The notes beneath the pieces are model-generated. The model did not search any database and was not told the origin of the DNA. It was given only the letters and a program-made list of their open reading frames with translations. From Blepharisma japonicum (lineage: Eukaryota; Ciliophora; Heterotrichea; Heterotrichida; Blepharismidae), in contig CATKHK010000002.1 of assembly GCA_949751835.1 (NCBI GenBank), positions 372,001 through 436,000 on the forward strand: a stretch of 64,000 nt of DNA. Direction: 5' to 3'. Shown here piece after piece: positions 23,284-36,248 of the stretch. The translations under genes were made by a program, and so were the position numbers. Position 1 is the first letter of the stretch, and each line of letters opens with the position of its first letter.

Positions 23284-23440
23284 ACAAATGTAAATATACA
23301 TATATAAATTAATTAAATATTTAAATTAAATCTTTTTAAAAATTAATAAATCTCTATCCAGCAATATAACAAAAAAGTATTGCAAAATTCATATTTTAGA
23401 ATTTTTACATAGAATACCTAAAAAGTTGTTATTCTTAAAT

Positions 23441-25402
23441 ATGAATTTAAATATGGATCGGCCTATTGATTGCACAAATAGTCCTGTATTTCAGCACGCC
23501 TCATTCACTTTTGATGAAGACAGCACAATTTTTTCTAGTCAATTTGACTCTGGAAACCTAGCAAGAGTTGAGCGAATCGGAATAGGAATTTATCATCTCT
23601 GAACTGGGCCAGATTGCATAGGTACAAAAGCAGAAAATTCATGTAGAACGTGGTTTTATTTCAAAATGACTGCTCCACAAGGCCTTACAGTCACATTTAC
23701 GGTGAAAAATTTAAATCTCCAAGGCAAATTATTTAGAGATGGAATGAAGCCTGTAATCAAAACTCCAAACGAAGTTTGAAAGAGAATCTGTTCTCCAGTC
23801 ACATTCAATGTGTCTGGCGATGTAGGGAATATGTTTGAACTTACATTTATGCACCATTTCCAAGAAAGAGAAGCCTATTTTGCATTTTGCCATCCATGAA
23901 GCTACAGTGAGCATTTAAAATTGCTAACTGAAATACAAAATAAAGATGGACACTTTTACTTACACAGAGAAAATTTAATAAATTCTTTGGAAGGGAGAAA
24001 ATGTGATGTTCTAACAGTATCAAGTTGGGAAGGAATCGTTGACCAAACAGAGGTTCAGATTCCAAATTTATACCCAGATCCTTTAGAAGTAAGAGCAAAA
24101 AGATTTTCTAATAAAAAAATTGTGATTGTGTCAGCAAGAGTTCATCCTGGCGAGACTCCAGGATCACATGTAATGAATGGGTTTTTAAAGTTTATCACAA
24201 GTGAAGATCCACGAGCTTGCATGCTAAGAGATTCTTTTGTGTTCAAAATAATTCCAATGCTAAATCCAGATGGAGTTTATAGAGGCCATTATAGAACAGA
24301 TACAAGAGGTTTGAACTTAAATAGATTTTATACCAATCCATCATTATTGGAACACCCCACAATATATGCAATAAAAGAACTGCTTATGAGCTATCATAAA
24401 GAAGACAGCGAACTAGTATATCTATATGTTGATTTACATGGGCATGCATCCAAAAAGGGATGCTTTATTTATGGAAATTATATGGATTTTCCTCGTCAAA
24501 TTGATTCATGCTTATTTGCGAAATTAATGTCCCTTAATTGTGTCAATTTTGATTTTGAAGGTTCCAATTTTTCAGAGAAAAATATGCATGCAAAAGATAA
24601 GTGTGGGCTATCTAAAGATGGTAGTGGAAGAGTTGCGCTCTATAAAGCTTGCAATATCACAAGGTGCTATACTTTGGAATGCAACTATAATACAGGCCGA
24701 CTTATTAATAAAATTCCACCTCTAGATTTACCAGAAAGTATGGAAAGCGATATTTCTAATGAAATTTACAAAAATGGTCCTCCAGTTTATTCCATACCAA
24801 TATATGAAGATGTTGGAAAAGCAATAGGAATTTCTCTTTTAGACAGCATTCAAAAAAATTGCAATTCAAGAGTGCTGCAAAATGATCCTGAGCTAAAAAA
24901 TGTAAGGCTGCAAGTGGCAGCTCATATAGCCGATCAAATACCTTTTAGGTATGATCTTTCAATCAAAAAAGCTGTTAAAAGCATCGATGACTTAGAAAAT
25001 TATATTAAAAATGGAGGAAAATTGACGAAATCTAGACTGAAGAAGTCTAGTGATGAAGAAAGTAAGAAAAGAAGAGTTATAAGAAACAAAACTTCTGCAT
25101 CTTCATGTGATAGAAAAAAAGGGAGCCAAAACTCTGAGCCTGTGAAGAAGCAAAACCTAGAGAAGGTAAAAGAAATCAATATTGTTCCAGTTAGGAATTA
25201 CAATTTTCCAAAATCTTCCCCTGATCTCCCGAGAACTGCAATTAACAGAGGAAGACAAATTACTAGGACTGTTCTCAATCCTTTTAATAGAGGCTCAAGA
25301 AGTGCTAGCACTAAATCTTGCGGAGATGAATCTTCAAAAAGGAGCAAATCTATAGAAAAAGATAATAAAATGCTAACTGTGATTGAAGCTGCTGGAGAGT
25401 AA
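23441..25402 (+). CDS. AGBL5: Cytosolic carboxypeptidase CCP5/AGBL5-like tubulin deglutamylase (653 aa)
   Basis: This is an M14D zinc carboxypeptidase that trims glutamates, probably from tubulin tails. The N-terminal beta domain has the CCP5 pattern FDSGNLARVERI, LWTGPDCIGT, TWFYFKM and FAFCHPWSYSEH. The catalytic domain shows the zinc ligands in VHPGETPGSHVMNG (His and Glu, about residues 235-238) and DLHGHASKKGCFIYG (third His, about 331). ECNYNTGR near residue 410 contains the general-base region. Three TGA codons in the N-terminal domain are read as Trp. The last about 130 residues are a basic, Ser-rich tail. CCP5 is the branch-point deglutamylase in animals; ciliate microtubules are heavily glutamylated. 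ATGs occur at 23441 and 23453, and I chose the first. Stop TAA. Confidence 0.88.
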
Positions 25403-25546
25403 GTGGCTATATGTGTTTATATTTAAATAAATTCTAGATTAAAAACTATAGCTCTTACTATCACATATAAACCTTATCAACTAATATAAATTTTAATAAA
25501 AAAGACTATTAAAAGTAGTTTCTAATAGCAAAATAAGATGTTAATT

Positions 25547-26791
25547 CTAAAATAAAACGCATCCTTTGCATGCAGCACATGTCGCACCTCTCTTCGGTCC
25601 TGATAAGCCTGCTTGCTTTTCTCTTTTTTCTAATTCTCTTTCGTTGCTATTTATATTTGGCTGTGTTTCTTCCATAAATGATATAGGTGGTGTGGAATAA
25701 ACTTCCGAGCTTACATCTAGTGGATCCTCGTCAGAACTTGAGTCTTCAGAGTCAATATGTGAATCTTTGGGGTCGACAAATTTCTTCTGAGCGAGTTCAA
25801 AGTCAGCGAGTCATTTCATCTTAGGAGACGAAAGATCTCCTTTCGTCAGAGACTCTGAATAATCATTTGGATGTGCGATTGTATTTGATTTAGGCCTAGT
25901 TTTAGGTTCTTCTATGTTGATTGGTGAAATTTCACCAAAATCAAGACCTTTTTGCACCGTCTCAGGTCTTGAATCAATAGTAAGTTTGCCATTTTGTGGA
26001 GAATTATTTTGAGGTGAATTTTCAAATGAGATTGAATATGGAACAGAGCCACTTCTGTACCTTGAATTTTCGATATAATTCGTATCCTTTGATTGAAATT
26101 TTTTAGCTTCGCTCGATCCTGAAGGAGGTGAGGCTTCATCTAGCAATAAATCGAACTCTTTAGAGCTAGTAATCACAGTAGATTGACTTAGAATATCAAA
26201 GCTATCCTCTTCATCTTCTGATACTTTATGAATTGTTGCTCTTCTGGGCTGTGAAGTTAAAAATTTTTGCTTGGCGTTATTAATTTGCACCTTTTGCAAA
26301 GAAAGATCACTTTCTTGTCCTTTATTGCTGAGAACTGGTACTGCATCTGTTTGAGACCTTAATCTGCTGATATGACTCAAACTCATACTTACACAAATCA
26401 CAGCTGATTTATCTGTGCATCCTTTTAGATGAATTTCTTGCTTCTCTATTTTTTCACCAGGATTATTTGCAAGTTCAGAAAAATCGAACTGAGCTTTTCC
26501 ATTAATAACGGATTTTTCTCCATGAAGCTCTATCAGCTTAAAATTAATAATTTTCCTAACATATTTTTCGCTTTTCTTGTGCATTGTAATTACGAATGAT
26601 AATGGATACTCAAAAATGACATTGGAATTAATGGCATTATATTGCATCGGCTGTGTTTCTTCTATGCCCCTACCTCGCTTTGCAATCACTTTCAGTTTTT
26701 CTTTGTTGATAAGTTTGGCCTTTACATAATGGATGTTTACATTTAGTTCGTATTTAACCTTTTCTGCACCTATTTTATGCAAGAATGCCAT
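25547..26791 (-). CDS. NT-C2 domain protein, EHBP1/EEIG1-like, with C-terminal CaaX box (414 aa)
   Basis: Residues 1-150 form a beta-rich domain like the N-terminal C2 (NT-C2) of EHBP1 and EEIG1: KYELNVNIHYVKAKLINKEK, IFEYPLSFVITMHKKSEKYV, FKLIELHGEKSVINGKAQFD and FSELANNPGEKI. This domain binds membranes. A long acidic, Ser-rich linker follows. The frame passes a TGA at 25811-25813 and ends CAACKGCVLF before TAG. CVLF fits the CaaX prenylation pattern, and two cysteines just upstream could be palmitoylated. EHBP1 also ends in a CaaX box and couples Rab or EHD proteins to the cytoskeleton. The calponin-homology domain of EHBP1 is absent here. Role at endosomal membranes is inferred. Confidence 0.68.
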
Positions 26792-27054
26792 TATTATTTC
26801 AACTTATATAATTAATTCTCTTTAATTAATAATTCTTCTTTTGTTAAGCTATACAAATAGTCTGCCGAGATAATTGTTATTTTAAAGGATTGCTGAAACT
26901 TTTGAAGCCTAAAGAAGTGTCAGTAATATAATTATCATCAAAAGACTCTATTTCTAAAATAAACTTTATAGAGATAGAATCATTCTAATAGAGTAAATTT
27001 GGTATATATGGAATATCCTTATTGAATTATAATGCTATAGATGGAATTAATTTC

Positions 27055-28167
27055 ATGAAGAAATTAATAAGGGTAAAATTAATCACTTCAAAAAAAGAAA
27101 ATTTACTTCTACCTGAAGGTTTCCCTTTATCAGTGAAACCAAACTATTGGAACTTTATTAAATGAAATTTGGTACAAAGCACCGCATCAAGTGCATTAGG
27201 AGTTCTCTCTACACAGCAATTACTGATTACCCTAGGAACAAACTCAATTACAGCATCAGCAGCATTAAATTGAATTATAAAGGATGGGCTTGGATTACTA
27301 GGAGGAGTGATTTATGCAGGCAAAGTTGGAAATCGATTTGATGAAAACTCAAAATATTACAAATGAATTTCAGCTGTGTCAGTAAACCTTGCCAGTGGCT
27401 TAGAAATGATCAGTCCATGCTTTCCAAGTTTATTTTTGCCTATTGCTACAATAGGAACTCTAGGCAAAAATGTGTCAGCTTTAGCTGGAAGCGCATCCAG
27501 AGCGGCAATTCACCTCAACTTGTGCCTAAGAAATAATTTAGCTGATGTTACTGCTAAAAGCGGAACTCAAGCTACAGCAGCAAGTCTTGTAGGAACTTTA
27601 GTCGGAACTTTGTTTGGATACACCATTCAAAGCTATTGGGGAAGCGTAGCAATTTTTAGTGCGCTTTCGGTCTGTCAACTCTGAGCATGCTATCAAGGAC
27701 TACAACATGTGGATTTAAATTCATTAAATCCTCAGCGATTAGATATTATCCTTAAGAATTATATTGAGCACAAAATTATTTTAAGTACAGAAGAAGTGTC
27801 AAAGCATGAAAAATTTTTATTTCCTTATCCAAAACAAAATTTAATAGTAGGGAGTCTACCTGAAATTTTTCAAGGGCAAGGTGGAAAATCTGCGAATATT
27901 GATGAAAATGTTGAGTACCCAAATGAAAAGGTGAAGAAATATATAATTAGTAGATACGAAAACAAAGTTTATTTACTATATGAAGAAACAGCAGTAAGCT
28001 CGGACATAATTGAAGGATATATTCTCGCTAGATGCATATCATGGAACGTCCCTCCTGTGACTATTCCATTAGAAGATCTGAAGAATATTGGATGGGAAAT
28101 CTCACAGCCATTTTTATCTCCTACAAACACTCGTTACAAATATGAAAGCTCTGATTTAACTCAATAG
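27055..28167 (+). CDS. RUS-family (DUF647) membrane protein (370 aa)
   Basis: The protein belongs to the root-UVB-sensitive (RUS, DUF647) family. The family core is seen in LPEGFPLSVKPNYWNFIKW, QSTASSALGVLSTQQLL, SAALNWIIKDGLG, LGGVIYAGKVGNRFD and FPSLFLPIATIGTLGKNVSA. SASRAAIHLNLCLRNNLADV and TAKSGTQATAASLVGTLVG complete the signature. Four TGA codons are read as Trp, two of them at family Trp positions (NWIIKDG and KWISAVS). Several hydrophobic segments suggest membrane insertion. Human RUSF1 (C16orf58) is the animal relative; its biochemical role is not settled. The ATG at 27055 is the only one in frame upstream of the core. Only eight bases separate its TAG from the stop of the convergent SYF1-like gene. 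Confidence 0.85.
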
Positions 28168-28175
28168 TTTCTAAA

Positions 28176-30311
28176 TTATTTATCGTCGTCAATTAAAATG
28201 CCAGCTGCTGCAAACTTCGTAATTACCAGTCTCTTAATTCTCATCATTTCTCTAAAAGTGTCTTCATTACCATGATACACTTCGAAGTCATGCCAAACCT
28301 TCCAAAATTCTTCCTCTTCTTGCTTTCTTGGATCACAAAATTGTGAAATATAATTATAAATCGATCTTGCTCTGTCAATTTCTCCCAATTTTCTTTCAAT
28401 ATTTGCAAACTTCAGCCCAATCTCAATTACTTGAGCTGGATTATCTAAAACTTCATATACTTCTTCAAAGAGTTTCCTCATTTTGAAAATTCCAAAATAA
28501 TCACAAGTTTTCTGCAAATATACATAAAGCATTTCCACCTTTTCAGAATCCAGCACTTCTTTTATTGCTTTTGAGTAAATTTCGATTGAGTGGTTCAATA
28601 GTCCATATTCTTCTTCAAGCCGAGCATACAAGCCAAAAAAAAATTTTTTTTTATCTTTTGGACAATTTGTTAAGACTTGTTCGAAGAGATCCCTTGCTCT
28701 TTCAAGCTTTTTCTCTCCATAATGTTTTACGAATGAAGTGAGATAGGAGATTCATATATCATATATATATGGCCATGAAAAATTATTAATTCCTTGCTCG
28801 TATACACGAAATGACTCTTCCCAAAATTCATTATTTTGTAAATAAGAACTGTAATTTAAGATTGTTTGAGGAGTTGCGATTTTTAAAGAAATCATTCTAT
28901 CATAAGCAGCTTTAACAGACTCTGTAGTTCCTAAGCTTTCTTCAAGATCTACGTATAATCCCCATAGCTGTGTGCGCATTGATACTTCTTGCTGAAGACT
29001 TAGCTCTTTCGAGTATTTTTTAGCATGCCAGTTGCAAAAATGTTTGGCGAGTTTCAAGGCATCTGCATAATGTCGATGCTCTAATTCCATTTCTATTCAA
29101 GCTTCACAGACTGCTTCCAGCTGTTTTGGATTTTTAAATTTAGATTTTGTTGCTTTGTCGAGCACAATTCTAGCACTCTTCATATCTCCACTTTTCTCAT
29201 ACAACTTTGCAAACTCAATCCAAAGGTCTTGTGGCCGCCCAATTGCTTTCATAGGGTCAAGAATTGTAACAGCCTCAGCATAAGTCCTAAGCATTTCTAC
29301 AATATCTCCTTCATGGAGCTTAACTCTTGATTTCCATTCATTCACATCATTTGGAGTCTCTTTTATTTTTACATCAGAAAGCAGAAATTCTCTACTGTCA
29401 AGCAATTCTTCAAGTATTTTCATTTCGCTATCGATTAAATCTTGAGGGTAACCTTCGCTTGCATACAAATTTACAAGTTCTTCTTCGAGCTGTGAATAGG
29501 CAGCAAACACAACTCCAAAGTCTCTCACATTTTTTACATCAGCCAAGGCATTTTTATACACCCTTCTTGCTTCTTCAATTTCTCCTCTTCTGATGTAGAA
29601 CTCGGCAAGCATTTCTCAAGCTCTGCCTTGATCTTCCATTCTACCCATGCATCTTTCTAAAATTTCTTTAGAGTTCTCAACTGCATCAGGATTTTGTGAA
29701 ACCAATCGAGCAAGAGTGTTCCACAATGTACTTGCTTCATCATTTTCTACTACTTCCAATATAAGTGTGATGGCTTCTGATGAATATTGATATTTCACTA
29801 AAAAATTGATGTAATCCTCAATGAAAAATGGGTTGAATTGGAGATATCGGATATAAATCCTTCGTGCTGTTTCATGAATTGGGATAGTTTCAGCCCATTC
29901 TAAATATTTGTCCCAAATTAAATCGTGCTGAGTTAATGGGAGTTGCTGTAAGGAATAATCAAACATTCGCCTTGTCTTTGTGATATGATCTTGGCTAATG
30001 AGAAAGTCAAGATATATTAGCCAGATTTTGGGCATTAGGTACATATATCTCAGAGCTCTTTCAAAGAGAAGGTTAGCAAGTTCATAATGCTCTTCTGAAG
30101 GACTTTCTGATACATATTGAGAAACTTCTGAAAGATAATTAAATCACAGCTTATAGCTTCCGGGTATGTATGAGAGAGATCTTTCATATAGATTACATTT
30201 CTCCTGAAAAGTTGGAGCCACTTGTATGCAATTTCACCAGGCTCGTTGGGAGTAAGGATTGTGAATTAAGTCTTCTGTATTTAAGTCAGGTGGAAAAAAC
30301 ACATTCGCCAT
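28176..30311 (-). CDS. SYF1: Pre-mRNA-splicing factor SYF1/XAB2 (711 aa)
   Basis: This is the HAT-repeat (half-a-TPR) scaffold of the NineTeen complex in the spliceosome, acting in the nucleus. The N terminus matches family members: NPYSQRAWWNCIQVAP, LYERSLSYIPGSYKLWFNY, RALRYMYLMPKIWLIYLDFL and TRRMFDYSLQQLPLTQHD. HAT repeats of the W-x-x-Y type continue to about residue 690. Several repeat Trp residues are written TGA, including EAWIEMELEHR and YDIWISYLTSF. The length, 711 residues, is shorter than human XAB2 (855), mainly at the C terminus. The protein ends AAGILIDDDK before TAA. Its presence fits an active spliceosome serving the very short introns found in this genome. Confidence 0.92.
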
Positions 30312-30627
30312 TGTGCCTTTATTGATGTGCTAATTGAGTTTTTAACTATAAAATAAGAGTTTCCCGCTGAAAATTAAGCACAAGGAATACTATCGGCTAA
30401 TTAGCAAGAAAAATTAATTCTATATTTTGAGTTTCTAAAGCAGACTGATCATCAATTATATATATAAATGTCCATAGCTAATGATGTGATATATAATTTT
30501 ATATTATTTAATCCAATTATAAAAAAGTTTGAACTATGAAAAGCTATATATAACAATAATTTTAAAGTAGTATTGACTGTTGGGTTTTCATTAGTAACTG
30601 TTCTGATCTTTTTATAAATTTAAGCAT
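30312..30627. promoter_or_regulatory. Divergent intergenic region
   Basis: A 316-base A+T-rich gap between the SYF1-like gene and the next plus-strand gene. It must contain both promoters. No motif or short frame stands out. Confidence 0.35.
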
Positions 30628-32403
30628 ATGGGATGCGGAGAAAGCAGGAACGGCGAAGAGTGGAATCAACGTATAATTGATAATTTGCATGAAATCAGCA
30701 GATTGCTTCATGCCCTAAAGCCTCAATCGAAATCCTTATATGAGATGTATTTTAAAATTCAGTCATCGATTGAGCAAGAATTGCTCACAAATAAAGACCT
30801 CGAATGCGAAAAAGATGAAGTCTTAAAGAAAACAATCAAACTTATGGAAGAAAATGAACAGCTTAGTGACTTGATAAACACTCTCAAAGCTGAAAATAGC
30901 CAGGAATCTTCTGAAAGCGCTTTAGAGATGGAAGAGCTAAATCTTGAGCTCCAGAACACTAAGAAAGAAAAGCAATTCTACGAGTCCACAGAAGACGAAA
31001 TCATCCTGAACAATGTTTTCACGATCTCTAGAGGCAAAGTAAATACACTTTTATTAAGAGCTTTTCTTATCTGGAAAGTCTCATCCCCTAAATCTGAATT
31101 TGTCAGAAGAAAGCGAAGACAAAAAACAGTTCTCATCGTTAAAAAACTCAAAGCATTTGAAGACCAAAGCTTATTAGACATCAATGAGCTGTTGAAAAAA
31201 TCCCAGGAAAGAGAATTCAAAAATGCAAAACCCTTAGATCTTGGATACACTTTTAAATTTCTTGAGAAATTGATGGATGACAAATTTGATGAAGACTTAA
31301 AAATGATCGAAGAAGGGAAAATACCAAGAGAGCTTTCTGATTTTTTAATAGAACAAATCTTTGCAAATTACGAGAATGAAGAGCTTGCTTATAAATTTTT
31401 AAATGAGCTAGTAGCATCGTTGCATAGCTTGTTTAAAATGAATCAAGCATATGGGATCCTCTTTTGTAGGCTGTTTAATCTTTTTCATGCACAGCCGATT
31501 CCTTACCGCTTGGTAATTTATGTTACCCAAGCTCGAATGTATTTTCAGCAATTAAAACAGCTGAAGCCAGTAGCTGACACTCGTGGATCAATTGTTAAAG
31601 GGATTCTTGAAGATTCCTATGGAGGAGAATCTCTTCTCTCAGATGTCATCATGCTCATTGAATTGCTATTTGAAGAAGACCCAGCTACTGGGGCTAGAGT
31701 GCTAGAAAAATGCAGACCAACTAGTGTTGGGATCGGAGAGTACTGCTTATATATAGTCTGCAATAAGTTTTTCTCAGAAAATATCGATGTTGATGAGTGG
31801 ATCGAAAGTCTAGGAGCTGGGGAAACAGTACTTTATACAGTAGTAGCAAGAAAACTATTGAAAACTGGAGTATGGACTACTGAAGAAATGATATATCAAA
31901 TGCTTTTGGGAATATTAAACAATAAAGCTGCATCTAAATCAGACTTACGCAGCTTATTAGCCATAGAAAGATATATGGATGGTTACACACATCAGAAATA
32001 TCTTATAAATAAAGCAAGCTTCATGAACGCAATAGTTACAGTATACGATGAGTTGTGAACTGAAGAGGGTGTTCGGCTCTATATGGAATTTGTGGCTACA
32101 GATGAAGAAAATGGGCTTTTAACGGAACGTATGTTTGTGGAGAAATGTTTTGAGCTCGAGCTATCTATTCCTCATTATGAGCTGGAAAATTTATATAGAC
32201 AAGTGGCGACTGAAGAAGGGATCACTGGTGAGGTAGCTTACAAGCAAGTGCTTAAGCGCCTTCAATATGGTCCTTTCAATATTTTCAATATGCCTAGCTT
32301 TGAAAGTTTCAGTTTCCGCACAAAAGAAAGAAAAACGCTTATGGGTGATAAGAGGCCATCAATATCTTCTTTATCATTTCCAATATCTCGGCTTACAATT
32401 TAA
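30628..32403 (+). CDS. Unknown protein with myristoylation/palmitoylation-type N terminus (591 aa)
   Basis: The protein begins MGCGESRN, a classic dual-lipidation start (Gly2 for myristate, Cys3 for palmitate), so attachment to a membrane such as the plasma or ciliary membrane is likely. Residues 20-130 are coiled coil. The remainder is helical and globular, with a segment TFKFLEKLMDDKFDED and then long helices (ANYENEELAYKFLNELVASL). A TGA at 32056-32058 is read as Trp (YDELWTEEGV). I recognise no named family; the layout recalls ciliate-specific cortical proteins. The C-terminal 40 residues are Ser/Phe-rich. Stop TAA. Confidence 0.7.
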
Positions 32404-32482
32404 TTTTACTCTATTAATAATCATGAATTAACCTCTATAAATTAAGCCTACCATTACATTAAATCTACTAAATTAAACATTG

Positions 32483-34666
32483 CTAATCAAACTCTGACAC
32501 TTTTCTTAATTCTTTTGACGATGCAGTCATATCATGCATCAGCTCTTTAAAAAGAAGCAAAGAGCACATTTCTTTCAAAAACTCTTGGAATACTACAACT
32601 GCTTCTAAAAACTGCTTTTCGCTTTCATTGACACAATTCTCGTTTGTTTTTCTTCTTGTCAATTTTCTACTGACAATGATACTATCATAGAACCCAAGTT
32701 TTAAAGGCATTTCAAGCATTTCTTTGACCATTAAGAGTTTTGAGTTTAACGACGTGTCTTCTAGAAACTTGGAATCGATATCAGAAGCAATGCTTTTCAA
32801 AATATGAATAAACATCACGTTTGATTTCTTATCTTGGGGCTCAATTAAGAAGTTATTTAGAGCCCTGGTCGCTTCATTGACTTTTGGGTAAACAGCCAAA
32901 GCAGAAATAATCCCAGTGAGCATAAGGTTTTCTTGGAATGAATTTCCTAAAAAATTGTTGAATTTTGACACAACGTAATCTAAAATTTCGCCTGGATTAA
33001 AAGTCTCTTCTTCTTCAGTTTCTATGAATAGCTGAAGTCTTTTTCTAGGAGTCCCTCCAGTTCCAGCAGATTTTGCAATTGGGGATTTGGAAAAATTTTC
33101 ATTAAGTTTTGAAGCTGATGCACCAGTGAATTCTGAATCTTCATTCGCGATGTTTTTATAGATGATTGAAGAAGCTTCAAATGTGCTTGAATATGCAGAA
33201 GTAATAAAGTCAGAAAATGTATTGGCATTAAAACTAAAAACACTGCTTGGGAACATAGACATAAAAGTTTCACAGTCAATTTTGAATTCGTCATTAGGAG
33301 GAGTGCCTGAGAAATGGTCAGTGATCATCAATTTCACAATTTTCCAATTATTTTTTGCAAGTAAAATATAGATAAGCCTAAGTGTGTTGAAAGATAAATA
33401 ATAATTTTCACAAGTAAGATTTTGGAGAATTGTCTGTCACATTTTTTTAATATCAGCAAGCGGCTTGCATCCTTGGTTTCTTATATTCACTTGTGGAGGA
33501 TGAGAAACAGTTTCCACTTTATTTGCCTGCTTCTGTTCCCCAGGGAAAATAATTTTGTGTTCAACTGAATATGTTGGAGTGGAAACCAAAGAAGCCACTC
33601 GCTTGTCTCCGTTTTTTCCTTTTCCTTGCAAAAAATAAACCAATGGCAACACAAGGTCCATGTTATTGATTTCCTGCATTATTATACACAATGCAAAAGT
33701 TGTTGAGAGCCTAATATTGAAATCCATACTTTGAAGTCGTGGAGTAAGCACTGAAACACAAAACTCTTCATAAAAATTATGAGCAATATCATCCTTAAAA
33801 TGCTCGTGAATTGTTCCTGTGTATATGTCATTCAAAAATTGTGTATAACTGATTAATTCTTTCACTTGTTTTTCCATAATCTGATATTTTTCATCTGTGT
33901 CAACCAAGACTGGGAGAGTCTGAAAATAAAATACAAGCTTTGTTATCAGCATTAATGATAGTTCAGAGCTTTTTATTGCCATCTCAAATAGAGGCCGATT
34001 TTCAATTTGGCTTGCAATAATAAATGACTCTCTTAATTCTGGAATTTCTTGAGCATATTCATCTTGAAAATATAACATCAGCACGCTTAAAGGTAAAAAT
34101 TCTTCTTTGTCTCCGCTTTTGCAGCTAAAAAGCTCAAGAATCACTGGGTCTTGGTATCCTTGCTTTAGTAATTCATTAATAAGTTTTAATGCCAGAGGCT
34201 TAGAATTGCTGAACTCGTGCCCACTTAAGAGTCTTCCGCTAATGACATGCATGAGTGCTGTTAATGATGAGTGAAAAGACGACTGTGCCAAAATGATTTG
34301 CTTCTGAATGCCAGTGATAAGTTGAACTATAAGATTCAAAACAAAATTCATCAGACCAGGAGGAAAATCAGTCTGTGCAGCCGCAACTAGCTCTTCAAAT
34401 AGACTGCAATCTAAGCAAGATTCCATGCATACTCCCATTGATCTCTGGCTAAAATCATCAGTCATATCTTCTTGAATCAAGATTTGTACGATTTTTTCAA
34501 GTCCTTGAATTTCAGATGAGGCAAGAGCTTTTGCTACTTTCGATGATCCTGGACCTTGCTCGCATAAAGCTGTGTGATATTTTTGAAACGATTTCCAAAA
34601 CTTGGCAATTTTGTCTAAGTCAGAACCTTTAGCTGGGGAAAGTGATGATTTTAGCTTTCTCCACAT
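32483..34666 (-). CDS. FHIP (FAM160)-type Hook-interacting protein (727 aa)
   Basis: The protein resembles the FTS- and Hook-interacting protein family, which links Hook adaptors and dynein to endosomes. The N terminus (MWRKLKSSLSPAKGSDLDKI then FWKSFQKYHTAL) and the helical block FLNDIYTGTIHEHF and SVLTPRLQSMDFNIRLSTTF match the family's core. A TGA at 33437-33439 is read as Trp (KKMWQTILQNLT) and joins the N-terminal 409 residues to the remaining 317. The C-terminal part (LRLIYILLAKNNW, then GTPPNDEF) is helical too. FHIP together with the dynein light intermediate chain at 9.8 kb points to dynein cargo transport. Stop TAG. Family call is by pattern, without alignment. Confidence 0.7.
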
Positions 34667-34863
34667 AATTATACAGTTATAGGCAAATCTATTTAATGAA
34701 AATCATTTTTTTCTGATATAAATAAGCACTGACACATAGAAACTAATTGAAAAATAACAAGAATTGTTATGATATATTTTCAAAGAAATCAATCTTAAAT
34801 AGAAAAAAAATTATTTTTTTAGTTTTAATCAAGCTGATGTTTGATGAATAATTAGTTAAAGAG

Positions 34864-35940
34864 CTAAGTTGTTCAGATCACACCGTGACCATTCCATATT
34901 GAAGAAAACAATGAAGCTTGAGGAACAAGACTTGGCAATTTTTCTTCGACTTCGTTTTCATGATCAGCTATGAGCCTAAAATCTGATGGATTTGCGAGTG
35001 AGTTTTCGAAGAAATTAGACTCAAATGTAATAGAGATACTTGAGTTGTATAAGGAGCTTTGCTCTGGATGTGCGTGAATAGTAAAAATTGAGTCGGTTTT
35101 ACATAGCATAGGGCATGGCAAATCCAATAGTTCCTCATGCTGATTGCTATTAGCTGCTTCGTTATGACAGCTTGTATTTATACTGCCAGAATTTCTATTA
35201 GAAACACTCTCACAACTGCTTTCTTTAACACTCGTTTCTTCAGATTTAATTGAATTAGTTGGGCTATCAGAAGTTTCTATGAAATCTAGCTCAATTGCAT
35301 CCAAATTTCTCTCATCAATGTCCATATCTTCTGCATCTCCTAGGAGCTCATCAACATAATAGTTATAATTTATCATGGCTTCATCTTCTTCATGGACATT
35401 TGGACGATATAATAGCATGAATCTCTTATTAAGCTCTTGTGGTAAAATAATCATTGCTTTGCTATTACACTCAATCCAGCGGTTATAAATCATTGATAAG
35501 TTAGGGTATTTCTTTGAAAGAAAAGCTTGGAATGGCGAAATTGACTCATTCAAGTACGCTTTGACAGCCAAGGATGTAATATAAAGGATAATTTCTAACG
35601 GGACGAAATCTTGAGTCCAAGCGAACTTATCGAGGTAAATAGACCACACCACAGCTTCTAAGTCGTTGAACATCATTTCTTGGGCAATTCTGCTAAACAC
35701 AATGGATAAGGGGGATTTTCTTATCTCAGGGGGAATTTTTTTATCGGAAACGATTCTTTTAATAATCGTCTCAGTTTTTTGACTCATCCGATAACTGAGA
35801 GTCATTTGGGTATAGAGGTTGCACAAAATCTTATGCTTTAGAAGAGTCTTCTCGAGGTCTGAGCCGAAGAGCCGAAGAAGACTAGTTGCCATTGAATCAT
35901 TCTGAATAGGATTTGAATACTTTTGGGCGACATTCTTCAT
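34864..35940 (-). CDS. Unknown protein, possibly with a cyclin-like fold (358 aa)
   Basis: Residues 60-180 have a pattern of hydrophobic helices (ppeIRKSPLSIVFSRIAQEM, then NDLEAVVWSIYLDKFAW, then LEIILYITSLAVKAYLNES) that recalls a cyclin box, where one helix ends YLDRF and the next holds the small residues. The similarity is weak and lacks the usual Lys-Glu pair that I could verify, so I leave the name open. After residue 190 the protein becomes acidic and Ser/Asn-rich. Its end passes a TGA read as Trp and stops at TAG (34864-34866), adding only WTT beyond the hydrophobic GVI. ATG at 35938-35940. Confidence 0.55.
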
Positions 35941-36248
35941 ATAAATTATTAGGCAATCAATTTCAGAAGAAAATGGAGGACTTGCATTTTTATTTTATTG
36001 ACAGATTATATTTTTATTTATAAAAAAATAAGTATAGAAACAGAGACAAAGAATGATATAGTTGGCAAGCATGGGGAAGAACTTTTAGTAAAAATTATAT
36101 TACCTTCAAATGAACTGAATTGATACTGCTGCTTAATGTTTAATGTGCTTGAATATTTGAGATTCTAAAAGGTAGTAGCCAATTTTAGGGGATAGAGTAT
36201 TGAATTTTACAGTCAATGCTCTTCATAGTCTAAAATAGTAATTTTAAT
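35941..36248. other. Intergenic region, no gene seen
   Basis: These 308 A+T-rich bases lie between a minus-strand gene and the tiny LYR gene and should contain both promoters. No supported frame or RNA signal was seen. Confidence 0.3.
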
